Below, piece by piece: positions 24,019 to 33,748 of a DNA stretch of 42,746 bases. Under the pieces are notes generated by a model. The model searched no databases, was not told where the DNA came from, and saw only the letters and a program-made list of their open reading frames with translations. A program made the position numbers and the translations under genes. Position 1 is the stretch's first letter. Each line of letters starts with the position of its first letter. Origin of the DNA: Campylobacter coli LMG 9860 (GTDB taxonomy: Bacteria > Campylobacterota > Campylobacteria > Campylobacterales > Campylobacteraceae). The DNA lies in contig NZ_AINS01000013.1 of NCBI RefSeq assembly GCF_000254135.1, positions 1-42,746 of the forward strand. The letters run 5' to 3'.

Positions 24019-25380
24019 AGGTGCAAAAATCACTTGCACTTTTATATTTGTTTTCAAAGGGCTATTATCATTTAAAAATGCCAAATGCTCATTTGCATTG
24101 AATTCTAATTCTTTTATTGTATTTTGCAAACTCATCGTTCTTTCACATAAAGGATAGATCAATTTAATATCATGAATTTTAAATTTACAAGCATAAGCAA
24201 ACATTTGATACAAATCACTTTGCGCTATGCCATGCTTTTTATCTTCATTGCTATCTGGAATTTTCCACTTGGTATCTAAAATCGTTTCATTTTCTATATA
24301 CAAATCAGGCTTTAACATAAAGCATTTTTCACCCTTTTTTGAGATCAGGTATTTTCCGCTGCTTTGAGTTTTGATATTTTGAGTCGGATTTGCTTTTTTT
24401 AGCATATGAGCTACATAATCTTCAAAAAGTTTTTCCATAGGAAAAAGCAAGGCAAAAGCTTCATTTTTGCCCTTATAAGGTGCAAAAGTTTGATTTTGCA
24501 AAAAGATCTTACACCAAGAAAGTAGATTTTCATAATAATCAAAATGTCTTGAAATTTTATAAGTGAAATCTTTTTCATAATTTGTAGAAAATCCCACCTC
24601 ATCAAACATTTCCAAAGCTTTGATGATTTTAAATTTATGGTGAGTGGTTTTGGATTTTAAAAGATTGAGAGTGGATTTTATAAGGCGATTGGGCGCAATA
24701 TCGAGCATAAATTCATCACTTTGAGTGAAAAATCTTTCTTTATGAACTAAATTTTGTTTTAAATGTTGGCTAAATTGCAATTTTCCTTTAAGAAAATTTC
24801 TATTTTCTTCAATGCTTATATAATCCTTTTTCAAACCCTTTTTATAAACCCCGTCCAATTCGTCCAAAAACATTGCGATAAATACCTCTAGCAAAGGCAT
24901 TTTAGAAATTTGCAAAGATGAAATTTGGGATTTTTTAAAAGGAGAATTTTTTAAGGTTTTTAGCATATTGATTAAAAGGGTTTTGGGATTGAAAGCAAAA
25001 TCCTCTCCATAAAAATTCTCACTGGTTTTAGCTTGACTTATTTGATTTAAAATATAATTTTTTAGTAGTTTTTCTTTCGAGATAGTAGATAATTTGCACT
25101 CTTTATCTTTATAACCGTCCAAATTTGTACATTTTGGTAAAATTTCTAAAACTCCACTTTTGGTTTGGATAATGCCTACATAATTTTTAGCTGTTAGGGT
25201 GTTTTTGTTTTTAAAGCCTAGAAAATTTTCATTATTTTTAGCAAAGTCTTCTAGCTCTTGATAGAATTTTTTAGCCTTTTCTTTGAAAATTCCTTGCAAA
25301 TCTTCTTTAGAAAAAGCTTGGTGCTCGATGATGGAAAAGGTGTTATTGTTTATCATTTTTTGATTGATTTTCCCCATCAT
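24007..25380 (-). CDS. mcrC: McrC-like nuclease subunit of type IV restriction (Cj0140-like)
   Basis: A 457-residue McrC-family protein. The N-terminal half (about 50-290) has the family's beta-rich domain, with AKNYVGIIQTKSGVLEILPK and ENRNFLKGKLQFSQHLKQN. The C-terminal PD-(D/E)xK nuclease domain (about 320-400) shows FEDYVAHMLKK, KPDLYIENETILDTKWK (catalytic Asp and Asp-x-Lys) and a DLYQMFAYACKF helix. With McrB it cleaves DNA holding modified cytosines in a GTP-driven reaction. The reading frame is intact. The first ATG at 25380 overlaps the end of mcrB by 38 bases; an ATG at 25356 is an alternative. Because mcrB is frameshifted, the complex is probably non-functional. Confidence 0.87.
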   Translation of the reverse strand: MMGKINQKMINNNTFSIIEHQAFSKEDLQGIFKEKAKKFYQELEDFAKNNENFLGFKNKNTLTAKNYVGIIQTKSGVLEILPKCTNLDGYKDKECKLSTISKEKLLKNYILNQISQAKTSENFYGEDFAFNPKTLLINMLKTLKNSPFKKSQISSLQISKMPLLEVFIAMFLDELDGVYKKGLKKDYISIEENRNFLKGKLQFSQHLKQNLVHKERFFTQSDEFMLDIAPNRLIKSTLNLLKSKTTHHKFKIIKALEMFDEVGFSTNYEKDFTYKISRHFDYYENLLSWCKIFLQNQTFAPYKGKNEAFALLFPMEKLFEDYVAHMLKKANPTQNIKTQSSGKYLISKKGEKCFMLKPDLYIENETILDTKWKIPDSNEDKKHGIAQSDLYQMFAYACKFKIHDIKLIYPLCERTMSLQNTIKELEFNANEHLAFLNDNSPLKTNIKVQVIFAPLPF

Positions 25381-27518
25381 TATAAATAGCTTGATAAGTT
25401 TTTATATCGTTCCAAATTTTATTATCAAATGAAGCAATATTATAAATAATCTTCTCGCTATCTACATTGTCCAAATTTTTTATTTTTTGTAGATATTTAT
25501 CATCTTTTTCACATTTTTCAATCATACCATTATCATTTAAAACTGCGCTAATTAAAGCATAGTCATTGTAAAAATACTCTTGCAAAAGCGGGATGATTTT
25601 ATTTTGAAAAATACTTTTTAATTTTGAGATACTTAAAACATACCAATCTTCTTCATATTCATCTGGTTTACACCAATTATCTTTATTAAATTTAACAGCT
25701 TCACTCATAAAAAATGCGTGTCCTATGGTTTTTTCCCTATCCAATAAAAACTCAATTCTTTTATTTATACTTATTAAAATATTTTGAAGTATCTCTGCAA
25801 AACCTTCTGTTTTAGCATCATCTCCTAAATAATCTTCATCTTTATTTGGATTTTCTACATCTTTGCAAATAAAAACATTCTTAAGCAAATCAGGATCAGG
25901 CATCATCTCTACAAATTCAAATCTTCTTCTTAAGGCTGTATCAAGAGAAGTGATACTTCTATCAGCTGTATTCATAGTGCCTAGGATATATACATTTTTA
26001 GGTACTCCAAATTTTTTACCGCTAAGGCAAAGTAACTTTTAATTCCTCGCTTTCACCTATCCTTTTACTAGGTTCTATTAAGGTGATAAGCTCACCAAAA
26101 ATCTTACTTACATTACCACGATTGATTTCATCAATGATGATTATGTAAGAATTTAAAGAATTGCTACTAATTTTATTATCTTCGGTTTTTAATACTGCTT
26201 GTTTTTCATACTCTTTAAATTTATTTACCAAATTAAAATAATAAGTATGAGTTCTATCAGCATAATCTCTATCAAATACTTTTTTAAACATTTCAACAGC
26301 GCTATTAAATTCAATATTAGATTTTAATAATGTTATAAATGTAGACAAACTTAATTTAAAAATACCGTCAAACCTTTCTACATCTTCACTATAAATTTCA
26401 ATTGTATTATTATTGAAGCTATTGATAAAAAAATTTCCACCTTTTGTTTTGCTAATAGGCTCATTTGTTTCTAAAAGTCGATTTAAAAATTTTTCAACTT
26501 TTTCCCGTAGCTTTATCTTTTCTCTCAACTCTTCTGTATTTAAATTGCTATTTTCATAATTTTCCAAAGCCCTATTACATATATCTTTAAAAATTCCATC
26601 TTTTATTTCATATTGTATTTCTTGTGAATTTGCTTCATTATTCATCATAGGTTTTATACCCTCGACAAATTCTTCATATCCATAGCTTTGATGAAAAGTT
26701 GTAAAGACTATTTGTCCATTTTTTACATACTCATCAAATTTAGCTTTTTTCTCATCTCTACTTTCTAAATTTTCACCCAAGATTTCCAAGGCCTTATCTA
26801 TAGTATGGTAAGTTTTTCCTGTTCCTGGAGACCCATAAAGAATTTGATTTAAAGATAGATTTTGATTTTCGCTTAGTATCTTTTCATTTTCAAAATGCTG
26901 TTCTTTATAAATTTTTTCATTTTCGCTTAGCTTGATTATGCTAAGGTTTGAATTATTTAATATATCTTCAAACAATGGTTTAGCATAGCTTGAATCTTCT
27001 TCAATTTTACCTAAAACGCTATATCTTAAAAACCTTTCCAAAGAATATGTTCTAATAATATTATCAACACTGGCAATAACTTCTATTTTTTGATTTTTTA
27101 TTTCTACCTTAAATTCTTTATCTCCGCCTCTTGTTTTTAAATACTTAACCATATCTTTTGAGGTATATTCTTTATAGGCATTGACATATTTTACAAATTC
27201 TAAATAATGGGAATTAATGCAAGCATGCGGACATCCATTACCACTTTTATTATTGTATTCTTGCAACAATCCTTTTTTTAATTCAAATAATAATTTTTTT
27301 AAAAGTTCTATAGAGTTTATTTGAAATGTATCAAAATCATCTCTATTAACGATATTTAGTCTTTTGCATTCTTCAATTATCCCTTTTGTAGCTTTGATAT
27401 ATTGATCAAAATTCTTTAGTCTTTTTTCTAAAAATGCTCTAAAGTTTTCTTCATTTGATTCTTTTATTTGGGTTTGTATTTTTTCTCCATTTGAAAAATT
27501 AAACTCGACAAATTTCAT
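25343..27518 (-). pseudogene. mcrB: McrB-like GTPase/AAA+ gene, frameshifted between Walker B and sensor 1 (Cj0139-like)
   Basis: Two adjacent frames make up one McrB. The first, 27518-26022 (498 residues from the ATG with AAAGGAA upstream), holds the N-terminal recognition region, Walker A GSPGTGKT, TTFHQSYGYEEFVEGIKP and Walker B IIIIDEINRGNVSKIFGEL, then stops after KVTLP. The second, reading from about 26020 to 25343, starts with SGKKFGVPKNVYILGTMNTADRSI and carries sensor 1 and the arginine-finger region (SLDTALRRRFEF). The family sequence at the join is LPYSG. Here the bases read CCTTAGCGG, so a two-base loss of TA removes the Tyr codon and creates TAG. The N-terminal region has a CPHAC motif. 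mcrC follows. Confidence 0.85.
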
Positions 27519-27569
27519 ACCATTTCCTTTCAATCCACAATCGCAAAAAATTTACAATTTTTATAATAT

Positions 27570-27818
27570 CTATGAAAATATTCTCCATCTTTGTGCATAT
27601 TTTTCAAAGTAACCAAAAATAGGAATTTTCCATTTATAACCTCGACTTTTTGTATGAAATTCATCTATCAATCTACCCTCTTGATAAACATACACACTCA
27701 TACCACCATTTTTCACAACTGCTTCTTTAAATTCATCCTCATCTTTTGGAAAATAATAATACACATTACCATTTTGATCTGCCTTACTTATTTTCCAATC
27801 GTATTTATCTTCTAGCAT
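27570..27818 (-). CDS. small protein of unknown function upstream of mcrB
   Basis: An 82-residue soluble protein, rich in Tyr, Lys and Asp (YYYFPKDEDEF, SVYVYQEG, SRGYKWKIPIFGYF). I do not recognise the family. The start is well supported: ATG with AAAGG six bases upstream and a TATAAT at 27852-27857. It is 51 bases upstream of the mcrB start and in the same direction, so it is probably the first gene of the restriction cassette. A role as an accessory or control protein for McrBC is possible but rests on position only. Confidence 0.65.
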   Translation of the reverse strand: MLEDKYDWKISKADQNGNVYYYFPKDEDEFKEAVVKNGGMSVYVYQEGRLIDEFHTKSRGYKWKIPIFGYFEKYAQRWRIFS

Positions 27819-27851
27819 TGTATGCCTTTTGAATTTTTGTGTTTAATTTTA

Positions 27852-27857
27852 ATTATA
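27852..27857 (-). promoter_or_regulatory. -10 box (TATAAT) of the McrBC cassette
   Basis: On the minus strand a perfect TATAAT within TTATATAATTAAAA lies 33 bases before the ATG of the small gene at 27818. It sits just past the terminator of the upstream rimP transcript, so the cassette is its own transcription unit. Confidence 0.55.
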
Positions 27858-27866
27858 TAAAAGATA

Positions 27867-27896
27867 GGTAAAAATTTAAAAATCTAAATTTTTACC
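27867..27896 (-). terminator. terminator of the lpxC-infB-rimP transcript
   Basis: GGTAAAAATTTA (27867-27878) and its exact complement TAAATTTTTACC (27885-27896) form a 12-bp stem with a 6-base loop. The rimP stop codon is inside the stem. The minus-strand transcript then runs into TATCTTTTATATAATT, which is T-rich. Confidence 0.6.
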
Positions 27897-28335
27897 ATTG
27901 TATGAAGGTTCTGGCTTTTTTAATATCGCTAAATTTTAAAGTAGTTTTTTCTTGATTTTCTAAATTTTCTAAAGTGATATTTTCATCCTCTACGCTGATG
28001 ATTTTTGCTTCGATTTTTTCTTTTTCACCTGTTGTGATTTTTACAAGCTCATTGATACTTTTTGCAAAATGCTCTATCTTGCTAAGTTTTCTCTCAAGTC
28101 CTGCTGAAGATACTTCTAAAAAATACTCCCCACTTACAGGTGGTTCCACATCGAAAATAGGTGATAAAATTTCACTAAGCCTTGCACAATCATCCAAATT
28201 CACACCCCTTCTTTCACCCTTTTCATCTAAGGGCTTCATCACATAAACGCGGTAAATTTTCTTGCCATTTTCGCTAGTTAATTCGCTATCATAAAGCTCT
28301 AAATTCACTTCTTTGCAAAGGGCTTCAAGATTCAT
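27892..28335 (-). CDS. rimP: ribosome maturation factor RimP
   Basis: A 147-residue protein needed for late 30S subunit maturation. It has the two-domain RimP layout: an N-terminal alpha/beta domain with VNLDDCARLSEILSPIFD and the signature EYFLEVSSAGLERKL, then a small Sm-like barrel domain with VKITTGEKEKIEAKI. The ATG overlaps the end of rbfA by 11 bases. It is the last gene of the infB-rbfA-rimP block; in many bacteria rimP comes first, before nusA, so this order is the epsilonproteobacterial variant. The stop codon is within the terminator hairpin. Confidence 0.92.
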   Translation of the reverse strand: MNLEALCKEVNLELYDSELTSENGKKIYRVYVMKPLDEKGERRGVNLDDCARLSEILSPIFDVEPPVSGEYFLEVSSAGLERKLSKIEHFAKSINELVKITTGEKEKIEAKIISVEDENITLENLENQEKTTLKFSDIKKARTFIQW

Positions 28336-28687
28336 TTTTATCCTTTTTTATTTTTTCAAAAAGTGCATCCATATGGTTTTGATACTCAAGCCTATCATCA
28401 AATTTAAAATGAAAATTCGGACACCTATACCAACCCTGCTCACTCATGCAGTAATTTTGCAAAGCTCTACTTGCCTTTTTTAAAGAAGATAAAATTTTTT
28501 CTTGCTCATGAACATTAAAAAACATCTTATCAAGATACACAAAAGCATCATATCTGCCTTTTTTACACTCTACATCCACTACACACAAATTTTTCAAATT
28601 TTCATCATCTAAATTTGCTAAAGCTTCAGGGATCAGCTCTTTTAAGATACTTTCAGTGCGTAGTTTTTTAATCTCACTTGGGTTCAT
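28325..28687 (-). CDS. rbfA: ribosome-binding factor A
   Basis: A 120-residue KH-like protein that binds the 30S subunit during 16S 5' end processing and cold adaptation. It shows the N-terminal [18 protein letters not shown], the middle strand [18 protein letters not shown], and the C-terminal [22 protein letters not shown] (seen in pieces, e.g. [15 protein letters not shown]). Its ATG overlaps the stop of infB as ATGA, and its end overlaps rimP, so infB, rbfA and rimP are translated as a coupled set for ribosome assembly and initiation. Confidence 0.93.
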   Translation of the reverse strand: MNPSEIKKLRTESILKELIPEALANLDDENLKNLCVVDVECKKGRYDAFVYLDKMFFNVHEQEKILSSLKKASRALQNYCMSEQGWYRCPNFHFKFDDRLEYQNHMDALFEKIKKDKNES

Positions 28688-31254
28688 AGACTTGCTTGTT
28701 CCTCTACTTCTTTATAGCTTTCTATATAATCACCCACTCTCATATCATCGCACCCTTCTATACCTACGCCACATTCATAGCCTTTTGCCACTTCTTTAGC
28801 ATCATCTTTAAAGCGTTTAAGTGAGCTTACATTTCCCTCATAAACCACAACTCCATCACGGATAAGGCGAATTTTAGCCCCACGGTTAATCACCCCTTCG
28901 GTTACCATACAACCTGCAATTTGTCCGATTTTTGGTACATTGATCACTTGTCTAATCTCTGCTTGTCCAAGTTGTTCTTCAGAGATGATAGGGCTCATCA
29001 TACCACCTAGCAAGGCTTTTACATCATCAAGTAGATTATAAATAACATTATAAGTTTTTATTTCCACGCCTTTATCTTTAGCACGCTCTTTGATCTCTCC
29101 GGTTGGGCGTATATTAAAGCCTAGTACGATGGAGTTTTCACTTGCACTTGCAAGCTCTATATCGCTTTGCGTGATCCCCCCTACTCCACTGTGTATGATA
29201 TTGACTTTAATTTCATCATTTCTAAGCTTTTCTAAGCTTGCTTTTAAGGCTTCTAAAGATCCTTGTACATCAGCTTTTAAAATAACAGGCAAGGCTTTTA
29301 GATTACCTTCTTTGATCTTAGCTCCAAGCTCATCAATGCTAACTTTAGTGGATTTGCTAAGTTCTTTTTGGCGGTTGTATTCGTGGCGCTTGTTAGCATA
29401 CTCTCTTGCTTCTTTATCACTCTTTACTGCGATTAAAATTTCACCCGCATCAGCCACTTCACTAAGCCCTACGATAACACCACATTCACCCGGTTTGATC
29501 TCTTTTAAAGCCTTGCCTTGATCATCGCTCATTGCGCGCACTTTTCCATAAGCCTCGCCTGCAACCACAGTACTTCCTACAGTAAGTGTTCCATTTTGCA
29601 CGATAATAGTAGCTACCGCACCACGCCCTTTTTGCACAGAACTTTCTATAATGCTTGCTTTAGCAAAACTTTTTGGATTGGCTTTAAGTTCTAAAATATC
29701 AGCTTGTAAAAGCACGATCTCAAGTAAATCTTCAATCCCCATTCCTGTTTTAGCCGAAACTCCTACAAATTCATAAGATCCGCCCCATTCTACTGGCATA
29801 ATTTCCATTTCTGCGAGTTGAGTTTTTACCATATCAGGATTTGCCGCTTCTTTATCCATTTTATTAATAGCAATAATAATAGGCACACCTGCTGCTTTAG
29901 CATGATTTATCGCTTCTTTGGTTTGTGGTTTTACCCCATCATCTGCGGCTACAACGATGATTACAATATCAGTGATACTTGCACCCCTTGCACGCATAGC
30001 AGTAAAAGCTTCGTGACCTGGAGTATCGATAAAAGTAATTTTACGCCCGTTTTTTTCTACCATATAAGCACCCACGTGTTGGGTAATACCCCCTGCTTCT
30101 CCACTTGCAACGCGTGATTTTCTGATATAATCTAACAAAGAAGTTTTACCATGATCAACATGCCCCATGATAGTAATCACCGGTGCTCTACTTACCAAAT
30201 CTTTCTCATCAACTTCTTCTTCATAGTCTTTTACATAATCAAACTCATCTGCTTCGTTGATGATATTGATCTCTATACCAAATTCAGCAGCTAAAATTTC
30301 AATCGCATCTTCATCTAAAAAATCATTTTTAGTTGTCATCATACCCAGCATGAAAAGTTTTGAAATCACTTCACTCACGCTTTTGCCTATCTTATCTGCA
30401 AATTCATAAACACGAATTTCTTTTGAAATTTCTACGCTCGAAACCGCTTCATTTTCTTTTTTCTCAACTTTTTTAGGTGGTTTTTTACGACTTCTTCTTT
30501 GAATTCCACCCTCAAGCCCAAGATTTGCTGAATTTCCTACTGCTTGACGCAAAAAGTTAGGTGGTTTTTTCATAGTATTTTGTGGTTTTTCTTGTTCTTT
30601 TACACTAAAATCAGGTAAAACCACCACATCTTCATCTTCTAAAGAAATATCAGCAAAATCATGGCCTTCTAAAAAGTCCATTTTTTCAGCACTTTCTTTC
30701 TTAGTCGCTACAAAAGGCTTTTTCTCTTTTTTCTTTTTCTTTAAATTTTCATCCGCATTTGAAAACATGGTTTTTAAGCTAAGACGCTCATCATTTGAAG
30801 GAGTGCTAGCCTTTGGCTCTTCTTTTTTCGCAGCTTCTTCTTCATCTTTTTTCTTTTTGACAATCACAAGCCCTCTTCTTTTAGCTAGAGTCGCACTCGC
30901 TAAACTCTCTTGAATGTTTTCTTTAGGCTCTTCAGGAGTTTTTGGCTCAGGCTTTACTTCTTCTACGACTTTAGCTGGAGCTTTTGTTTCTACTTCTTTA
31001 GGTGATTTTTCTTCTTTTTTTTCTTCTTTGGGTGCAGCTTTGGCTTTTTTTACAGGATCTTGTTTTAAATTTTTCTTGAAAGCCTCGGGTATAATTTTAG
31101 TTTGTATATACTCATAAATTCCTGCTGCAACTTCGGGTTCTACAGCATTAGATGCGGTTTTGATATTCAATCCCAATTCATTTGCTTTCTCGATAATTTC
31201 TTTGCTATCATAGCCTAATTCTTTCGCAATTTCATGAATTCTAATTTTTGCCAT
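28684..31254 (-). CDS. infB: translation initiation factor IF-2
   Basis: An 856-residue GTPase that places initiator tRNA on the 30S subunit. The N-terminal region starts with the IF2_N motif ([20 protein letters not shown]), followed by a long Lys/Glu/Pro-rich linker (about 70-280) and a second IF2_N-type motif ([19 protein letters not shown]). The G domain (about 355-525) has [16 protein letters not shown] and NKMD. Domains II-IV follow and end with [19 protein letters not shown] and the fMet-tRNA-binding C-terminal barrel. It overlaps ylxR by 14 bases and rbfA by 4. Confidence 0.96.
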   Translation of the reverse strand: MAKIRIHEIAKELGYDSKEIIEKANELGLNIKTASNAVEPEVAAGIYEYIQTKIIPEAFKKNLKQDPVKKAKAAPKEEKKEEKSPKEVETKAPAKVVEEVKPEPKTPEEPKENIQESLASATLAKRRGLVIVKKKKDEEEAAKKEEPKASTPSNDERLSLKTMFSNADENLKKKKKEKKPFVATKKESAEKMDFLEGHDFADISLEDEDVVVLPDFSVKEQEKPQNTMKKPPNFLRQAVGNSANLGLEGGIQRRSRKKPPKKVEKKENEAVSSVEISKEIRVYEFADKIGKSVSEVISKLFMLGMMTTKNDFLDEDAIEILAAEFGIEINIINEADEFDYVKDYEEEVDEKDLVSRAPVITIMGHVDHGKTSLLDYIRKSRVASGEAGGITQHVGAYMVEKNGRKITFIDTPGHEAFTAMRARGASITDIVIIVVAADDGVKPQTKEAINHAKAAGVPIIIAINKMDKEAANPDMVKTQLAEMEIMPVEWGGSYEFVGVSAKTGMGIEDLLEIVLLQADILELKANPKSFAKASIIESSVQKGRGAVATIIVQNGTLTVGSTVVAGEAYGKVRAMSDDQGKALKEIKPGECGVIVGLSEVADAGEILIAVKSDKEAREYANKRHEYNRQKELSKSTKVSIDELGAKIKEGNLKALPVILKADVQGSLEALKASLEKLRNDEIKVNIIHSGVGGITQSDIELASASENSIVLGFNIRPTGEIKERAKDKGVEIKTYNVIYNLLDDVKALLGGMMSPIISEEQLGQAEIRQVINVPKIGQIAGCMVTEGVINRGAKIRLIRDGVVVYEGNVSSLKRFKDDAKEVAKGYECGVGIEGCDDMRVGDYIESYKEVEEQASL

Positions 31255-31534
31255 TTAAAACTATCTCCTTTAAATTCTGCTGAGTGATTTTTGTATTTAA
31301 ATTTTTGCAAGATTTAAAAAATGCTTTTTGCAAGACTTTGCCTTCACTCAAAATACAAGTCTCACACAAATAAACACTGCGTCCAAAAGCAAAGTCTTTA
31401 TAAAGCTCACCTTGAAAATGTTTAAATCGATGCATATTTTTTTGTAAATATCGATTTTTACAGACTATACACATTCGAATGGGCTCATGTTTATCTTTTA
31501 CAAAATTATATCTTTTTTTTTCTTCTTTTAGCAA
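31241..31534 (-). CDS. YlxR-family RNA-binding protein (Cj0135-like)
   Basis: A 97-residue protein of the YlxR (DUF448) family, which typically lies just before infB. Signature: [20 protein letters not shown] and the following [11 protein letters not shown], with two Cys pairs that may hold a metal. Family members bind RNA and have been proposed as nucleoid- or RNase P-associated factors. The best start is TTG at 31534, with AAAGG nine bases upstream and a 7-base overlap with the thrB stop. The first in-frame ATG would cut into the conserved motif. It overlaps infB by 14 bases. Confidence 0.82.
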   Translation of the reverse strand: MLKEEKKRYNFVKDKHEPIRMCIVCKNRYLQKNMHRFKHFQGELYKDFAFGRSVYLCETCILSEGKVLQKAFFKSCKNLNTKITQQNLKEIVLNGKN

Positions 31535-32406
31535 ATTTTAAAGCCTTTATTATCAAATTCTAAACAAAGAATTTTAAAATTTCTAAATTTTTGCTCCATT
31601 TTTTGAGCTAAATGCTTTGCATCATCCTTGTATGCTAAATTAAAAAAGCTTGAGCCTGAACCCGAAAGCGTACTCATTAAAGCCTTATTTTCAAGAGCAA
31701 ATTTTTGCACCTCAAAAAGCTCGGGTAAATTTTGCATTCTACGCGTTTGGTGTAATAAATCTTTACTAGCAAGAGCGAGCAAATCATACTTTTTTTCTAA
31801 AAAACAAGCCGTAAGAAAAGAAGAATGACAAAGATTAAAAACACAATCTTTCAAACTTAAATTCGAAGGCAAGGCGTTGCGACTTTGTTCTGTACTCATC
31901 GCCACATTAGGTATAACCACAACAGCATTTAAATTTTCATCCAAATCTTTTTTTATACTGAAAACTTTTTCATTTTCTACCATGGATACTACAAAGCCCC
32001 CAAGTGCTGCAGGAGCTATATTGTCAGGATGATTCTCGTATTTTAACGCTTTATTTAAAATTTTCTCTTTTTCTGCTTTAAAACCTGCCATCTCATAAGC
32101 ACTTGCAATAGCACCGATAATCACTGCTGAAGAGCTGCCAAGTCCGCGAGATAAAGGAATGGCATTATCAAAAATAAATCTAAAATGATCTTTTCTACCA
32201 CTTAATCTTTGATAAATTTCATTAAAAATACTTACAAAAATATTATTTTTTTTAAGGCTTAAATTCTCGCTTCCTTCACCATTGACGCTGATACTAAAAA
32301 AATTTGACTTCTCGATAATAGTATGATTAAAAAGTGCTAAACTCAATCCCAAACAATCAAACCCAGGGCCTAAATTTGCACTTGTAGCAGGTACTAAAAT
32401 TTTCAA
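31528..32406 (-). CDS. thrB: homoserine kinase
   Basis: A 292-residue GHMP kinase that phosphorylates homoserine in threonine synthesis. Motifs in order: VPATSANLGPGFDCLGLSLA at the N-terminus, the ATP-binding loop PLSRGLGSSSAVIIG (about residues 84-98), HPDNIAPAALGGFV, and the C-terminal LMSTLSGSGSSFF. The start is TTG behind AGGAAAAAA; an ATG start is not available in the right place. It lies 17 bases after the tsaB-like gene. Its link with ylxR-infB is a matter of operon layout rather than function. Confidence 0.93.
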   Translation of the reverse strand: MKILVPATSANLGPGFDCLGLSLALFNHTIIEKSNFFSISVNGEGSENLSLKKNNIFVSIFNEIYQRLSGRKDHFRFIFDNAIPLSRGLGSSSAVIIGAIASAYEMAGFKAEKEKILNKALKYENHPDNIAPAALGGFVVSMVENEKVFSIKKDLDENLNAVVVIPNVAMSTEQSRNALPSNLSLKDCVFNLCHSSFLTACFLEKKYDLLALASKDLLHQTRRMQNLPELFEVQKFALENKALMSTLSGSGSSFFNLAYKDDAKHLAQKMEQKFRNFKILCLEFDNKGFKIC

Positions 32407-32423
32407 TTTTTTTCCTAAATTCT

Positions 32424-32852
32424 TTAAATTGCAGATAAAAAGTAAAAAGGTAGATTATCATCTTTTTTATTAAGCTTGCTTAAATTTGGAGGTAAAAAAA
32501 ACTCTCCAGCTGTATTTTCCTCGAAGATGATCTCATCTTCTTTTTTTACAAAACACATATTTTTATGAGCGGCAATGGGTTGATTGTTGTTAAGCTCAAA
32601 GGCACTGATAGCAAAAAGAGGGATATTTTTCACTATACTCAAAGTCCTAAGACTTACATAAGAAATTTTAATCCCCATATAAGAGCCTGGACCATTGGCA
32701 TAAATGAATTCATCAAAGCTAAATTCTTTTAGCAAAATCTTTAAAATTTTGGGTACAAACTCGCTTGCCTTTTCTTCACTCTCTATGCTTTTTACAAGTT
32801 TATCATCTTGATAAATCCCAATCATCAAAGGCTTAGATAAGGCATTAAGCAA
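32424..32852 (-). CDS. tsaB: short TsaB-like protein, tRNA threonylcarbamoyladenosine synthesis (Cj0133-like)
   Basis: A 142-residue protein resembling the N-terminal half of TsaB, the partner of TsaD and TsaE in making t6A37 in tRNA. The key stretch is IYANGPGSYMGIKISYVSLRTL, seen here as ANGPGSYMGIKISY, matching the usual GPGSFTGLRIG. Full TsaB is about 220-230 residues, so this lacks most of the second ASKHA half, as in related epsilonproteobacteria. The N-terminal LDT motif is replaced by LNALSKP. The start is TTG at 32852, 11 bases after lpxC, with no good ATG upstream. A dimerisation-only role is plausible. Confidence 0.75.
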   Translation of the reverse strand: MLNALSKPLMIGIYQDDKLVKSIESEEKASEFVPKILKILLKEFSFDEFIYANGPGSYMGIKISYVSLRTLSIVKNIPLFAISAFELNNNQPIAAHKNMCFVKKEDEIIFEENTAGEFFLPPNLSKLNKKDDNLPFYFLSAI

Positions 32853-32863
32853 TAATGAATTTT

Positions 32864-33748
32864 TTATGCAAAAACCTTTTCATAAGCTTTTTCATTTGCT
32901 TTTTCAAGGGTCACTATCTCATAAGCATCTTTATCTTTTAAAACTTCTTTAGTAAGTAAATGATTTAAATGATGGCTTCCAGCATATGAAATATAATCTC
33001 CAAAAACACGGTACCCAAGCAAAGTCAAATCTCCAATCGCGTCTAAAATTTTATGTCTTACAAATTCATCTTTAAAGCGCAAACCTTCAGGATTTAAAAT
33101 ACGATTTTCATCTACCACTATAGTATTTTCTAAACTTCCACCCAATGCTAAATTCATATCTCTAAGGGCTTGAACATCTTTTAAAAAGCCAAAAGTCCTA
33201 GCTCTTGCTATATTTTCTATATAGTTTTTCTTACTGAATTCAAAATTATAGCTTTGTTCGCCTATAACAGCATTATCAAACTTGATAGTATAATTAATAC
33301 GCGGTTCTTTGGTCGGAGTTAAACGCACATATTTATCACCGTCTCTTACCTCTATAGGCTTTTTAATCACCATAATTTTTTTAGGTGCATCAAGCTCTTT
33401 AACCCCTGCTTCATCAAGCATCATACAAAAGCTAATGCTTGATCCATCCATTACGGGTGCTTCATTAGCATTTAAAACGATGCGGACATTATCTATCCCA
33501 TAAGCATTGATTGCACTCATTAAATGCTCTATAGTAGAAATAAATCCCCTTTCATCGCCCAAAACCGTTGCCATTTGAGTATTGATAACATTTTCAGGGC
33601 TTGCTTTATAAGTAGCATTTAAATCGCTTCTAAAAAAAACTATCCCACTATTTGCTTCTAAAGGCTCTAAAGTGATTTCTATAGGCTCACCTTTGTGAAG
33701 TCCTATACCTACGCCTTTGACAGTTTTTGCTAAAGTTAATTGTTTCAT
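32864..33748 (-). CDS. lpxC: UDP-3-O-acyl-N-acetylglucosamine deacetylase
   Basis: A 294-residue zinc amidase, the committed step of lipid A synthesis. Features: QLTLAKTVKGVGIGLHKGEP at the start, the zinc-ligand His in STIEHLMSAINAYGIDN, NEAPVMDGSS, and the second metal site RHKILDAIGDLTLLG with His and Asp. YAGSHHLNHLL holds the catalytic His. Length is as expected. Its ATG shares a base with the stop of the M23 peptidase gene (TAATG), so the two envelope genes are coupled. Confidence 0.95.
   Translation of the reverse strand: MKQLTLAKTVKGVGIGLHKGEPIEITLEPLEANSGIVFFRSDLNATYKASPENVINTQMATVLGDERGFISTIEHLMSAINAYGIDNVRIVLNANEAPVMDGSSISFCMMLDEAGVKELDAPKKIMVIKKPIEVRDGDKYVRLTPTKEPRINYTIKFDNAVIGEQSYNFEFSKKNYIENIARARTFGFLKDVQALRDMNLALGGSLENTIVVDENRILNPEGLRFKDEFVRHKILDAIGDLTLLGYRVFGDYISYAGSHHLNHLLTKEVLKDKDAYEIVTLEKANEKAYEKVFA

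Noticed and set aside
26000-26030. Programmed +1 frameshift in mcrB at CCT-TAG
   Set aside because: A slip from CCT to CTT at a stop codon recalls prfB, but no Shine-Dalgarno-like stimulator lies at the right distance, and the Tyr codon of LPYSG would still be missing. A two-base deletion explains the data better.
29090-29521. 143-residue plus-strand open frame inside infB
   Set aside because: Shadow of the strongly conserved infB coding frame, with no ribosome site.
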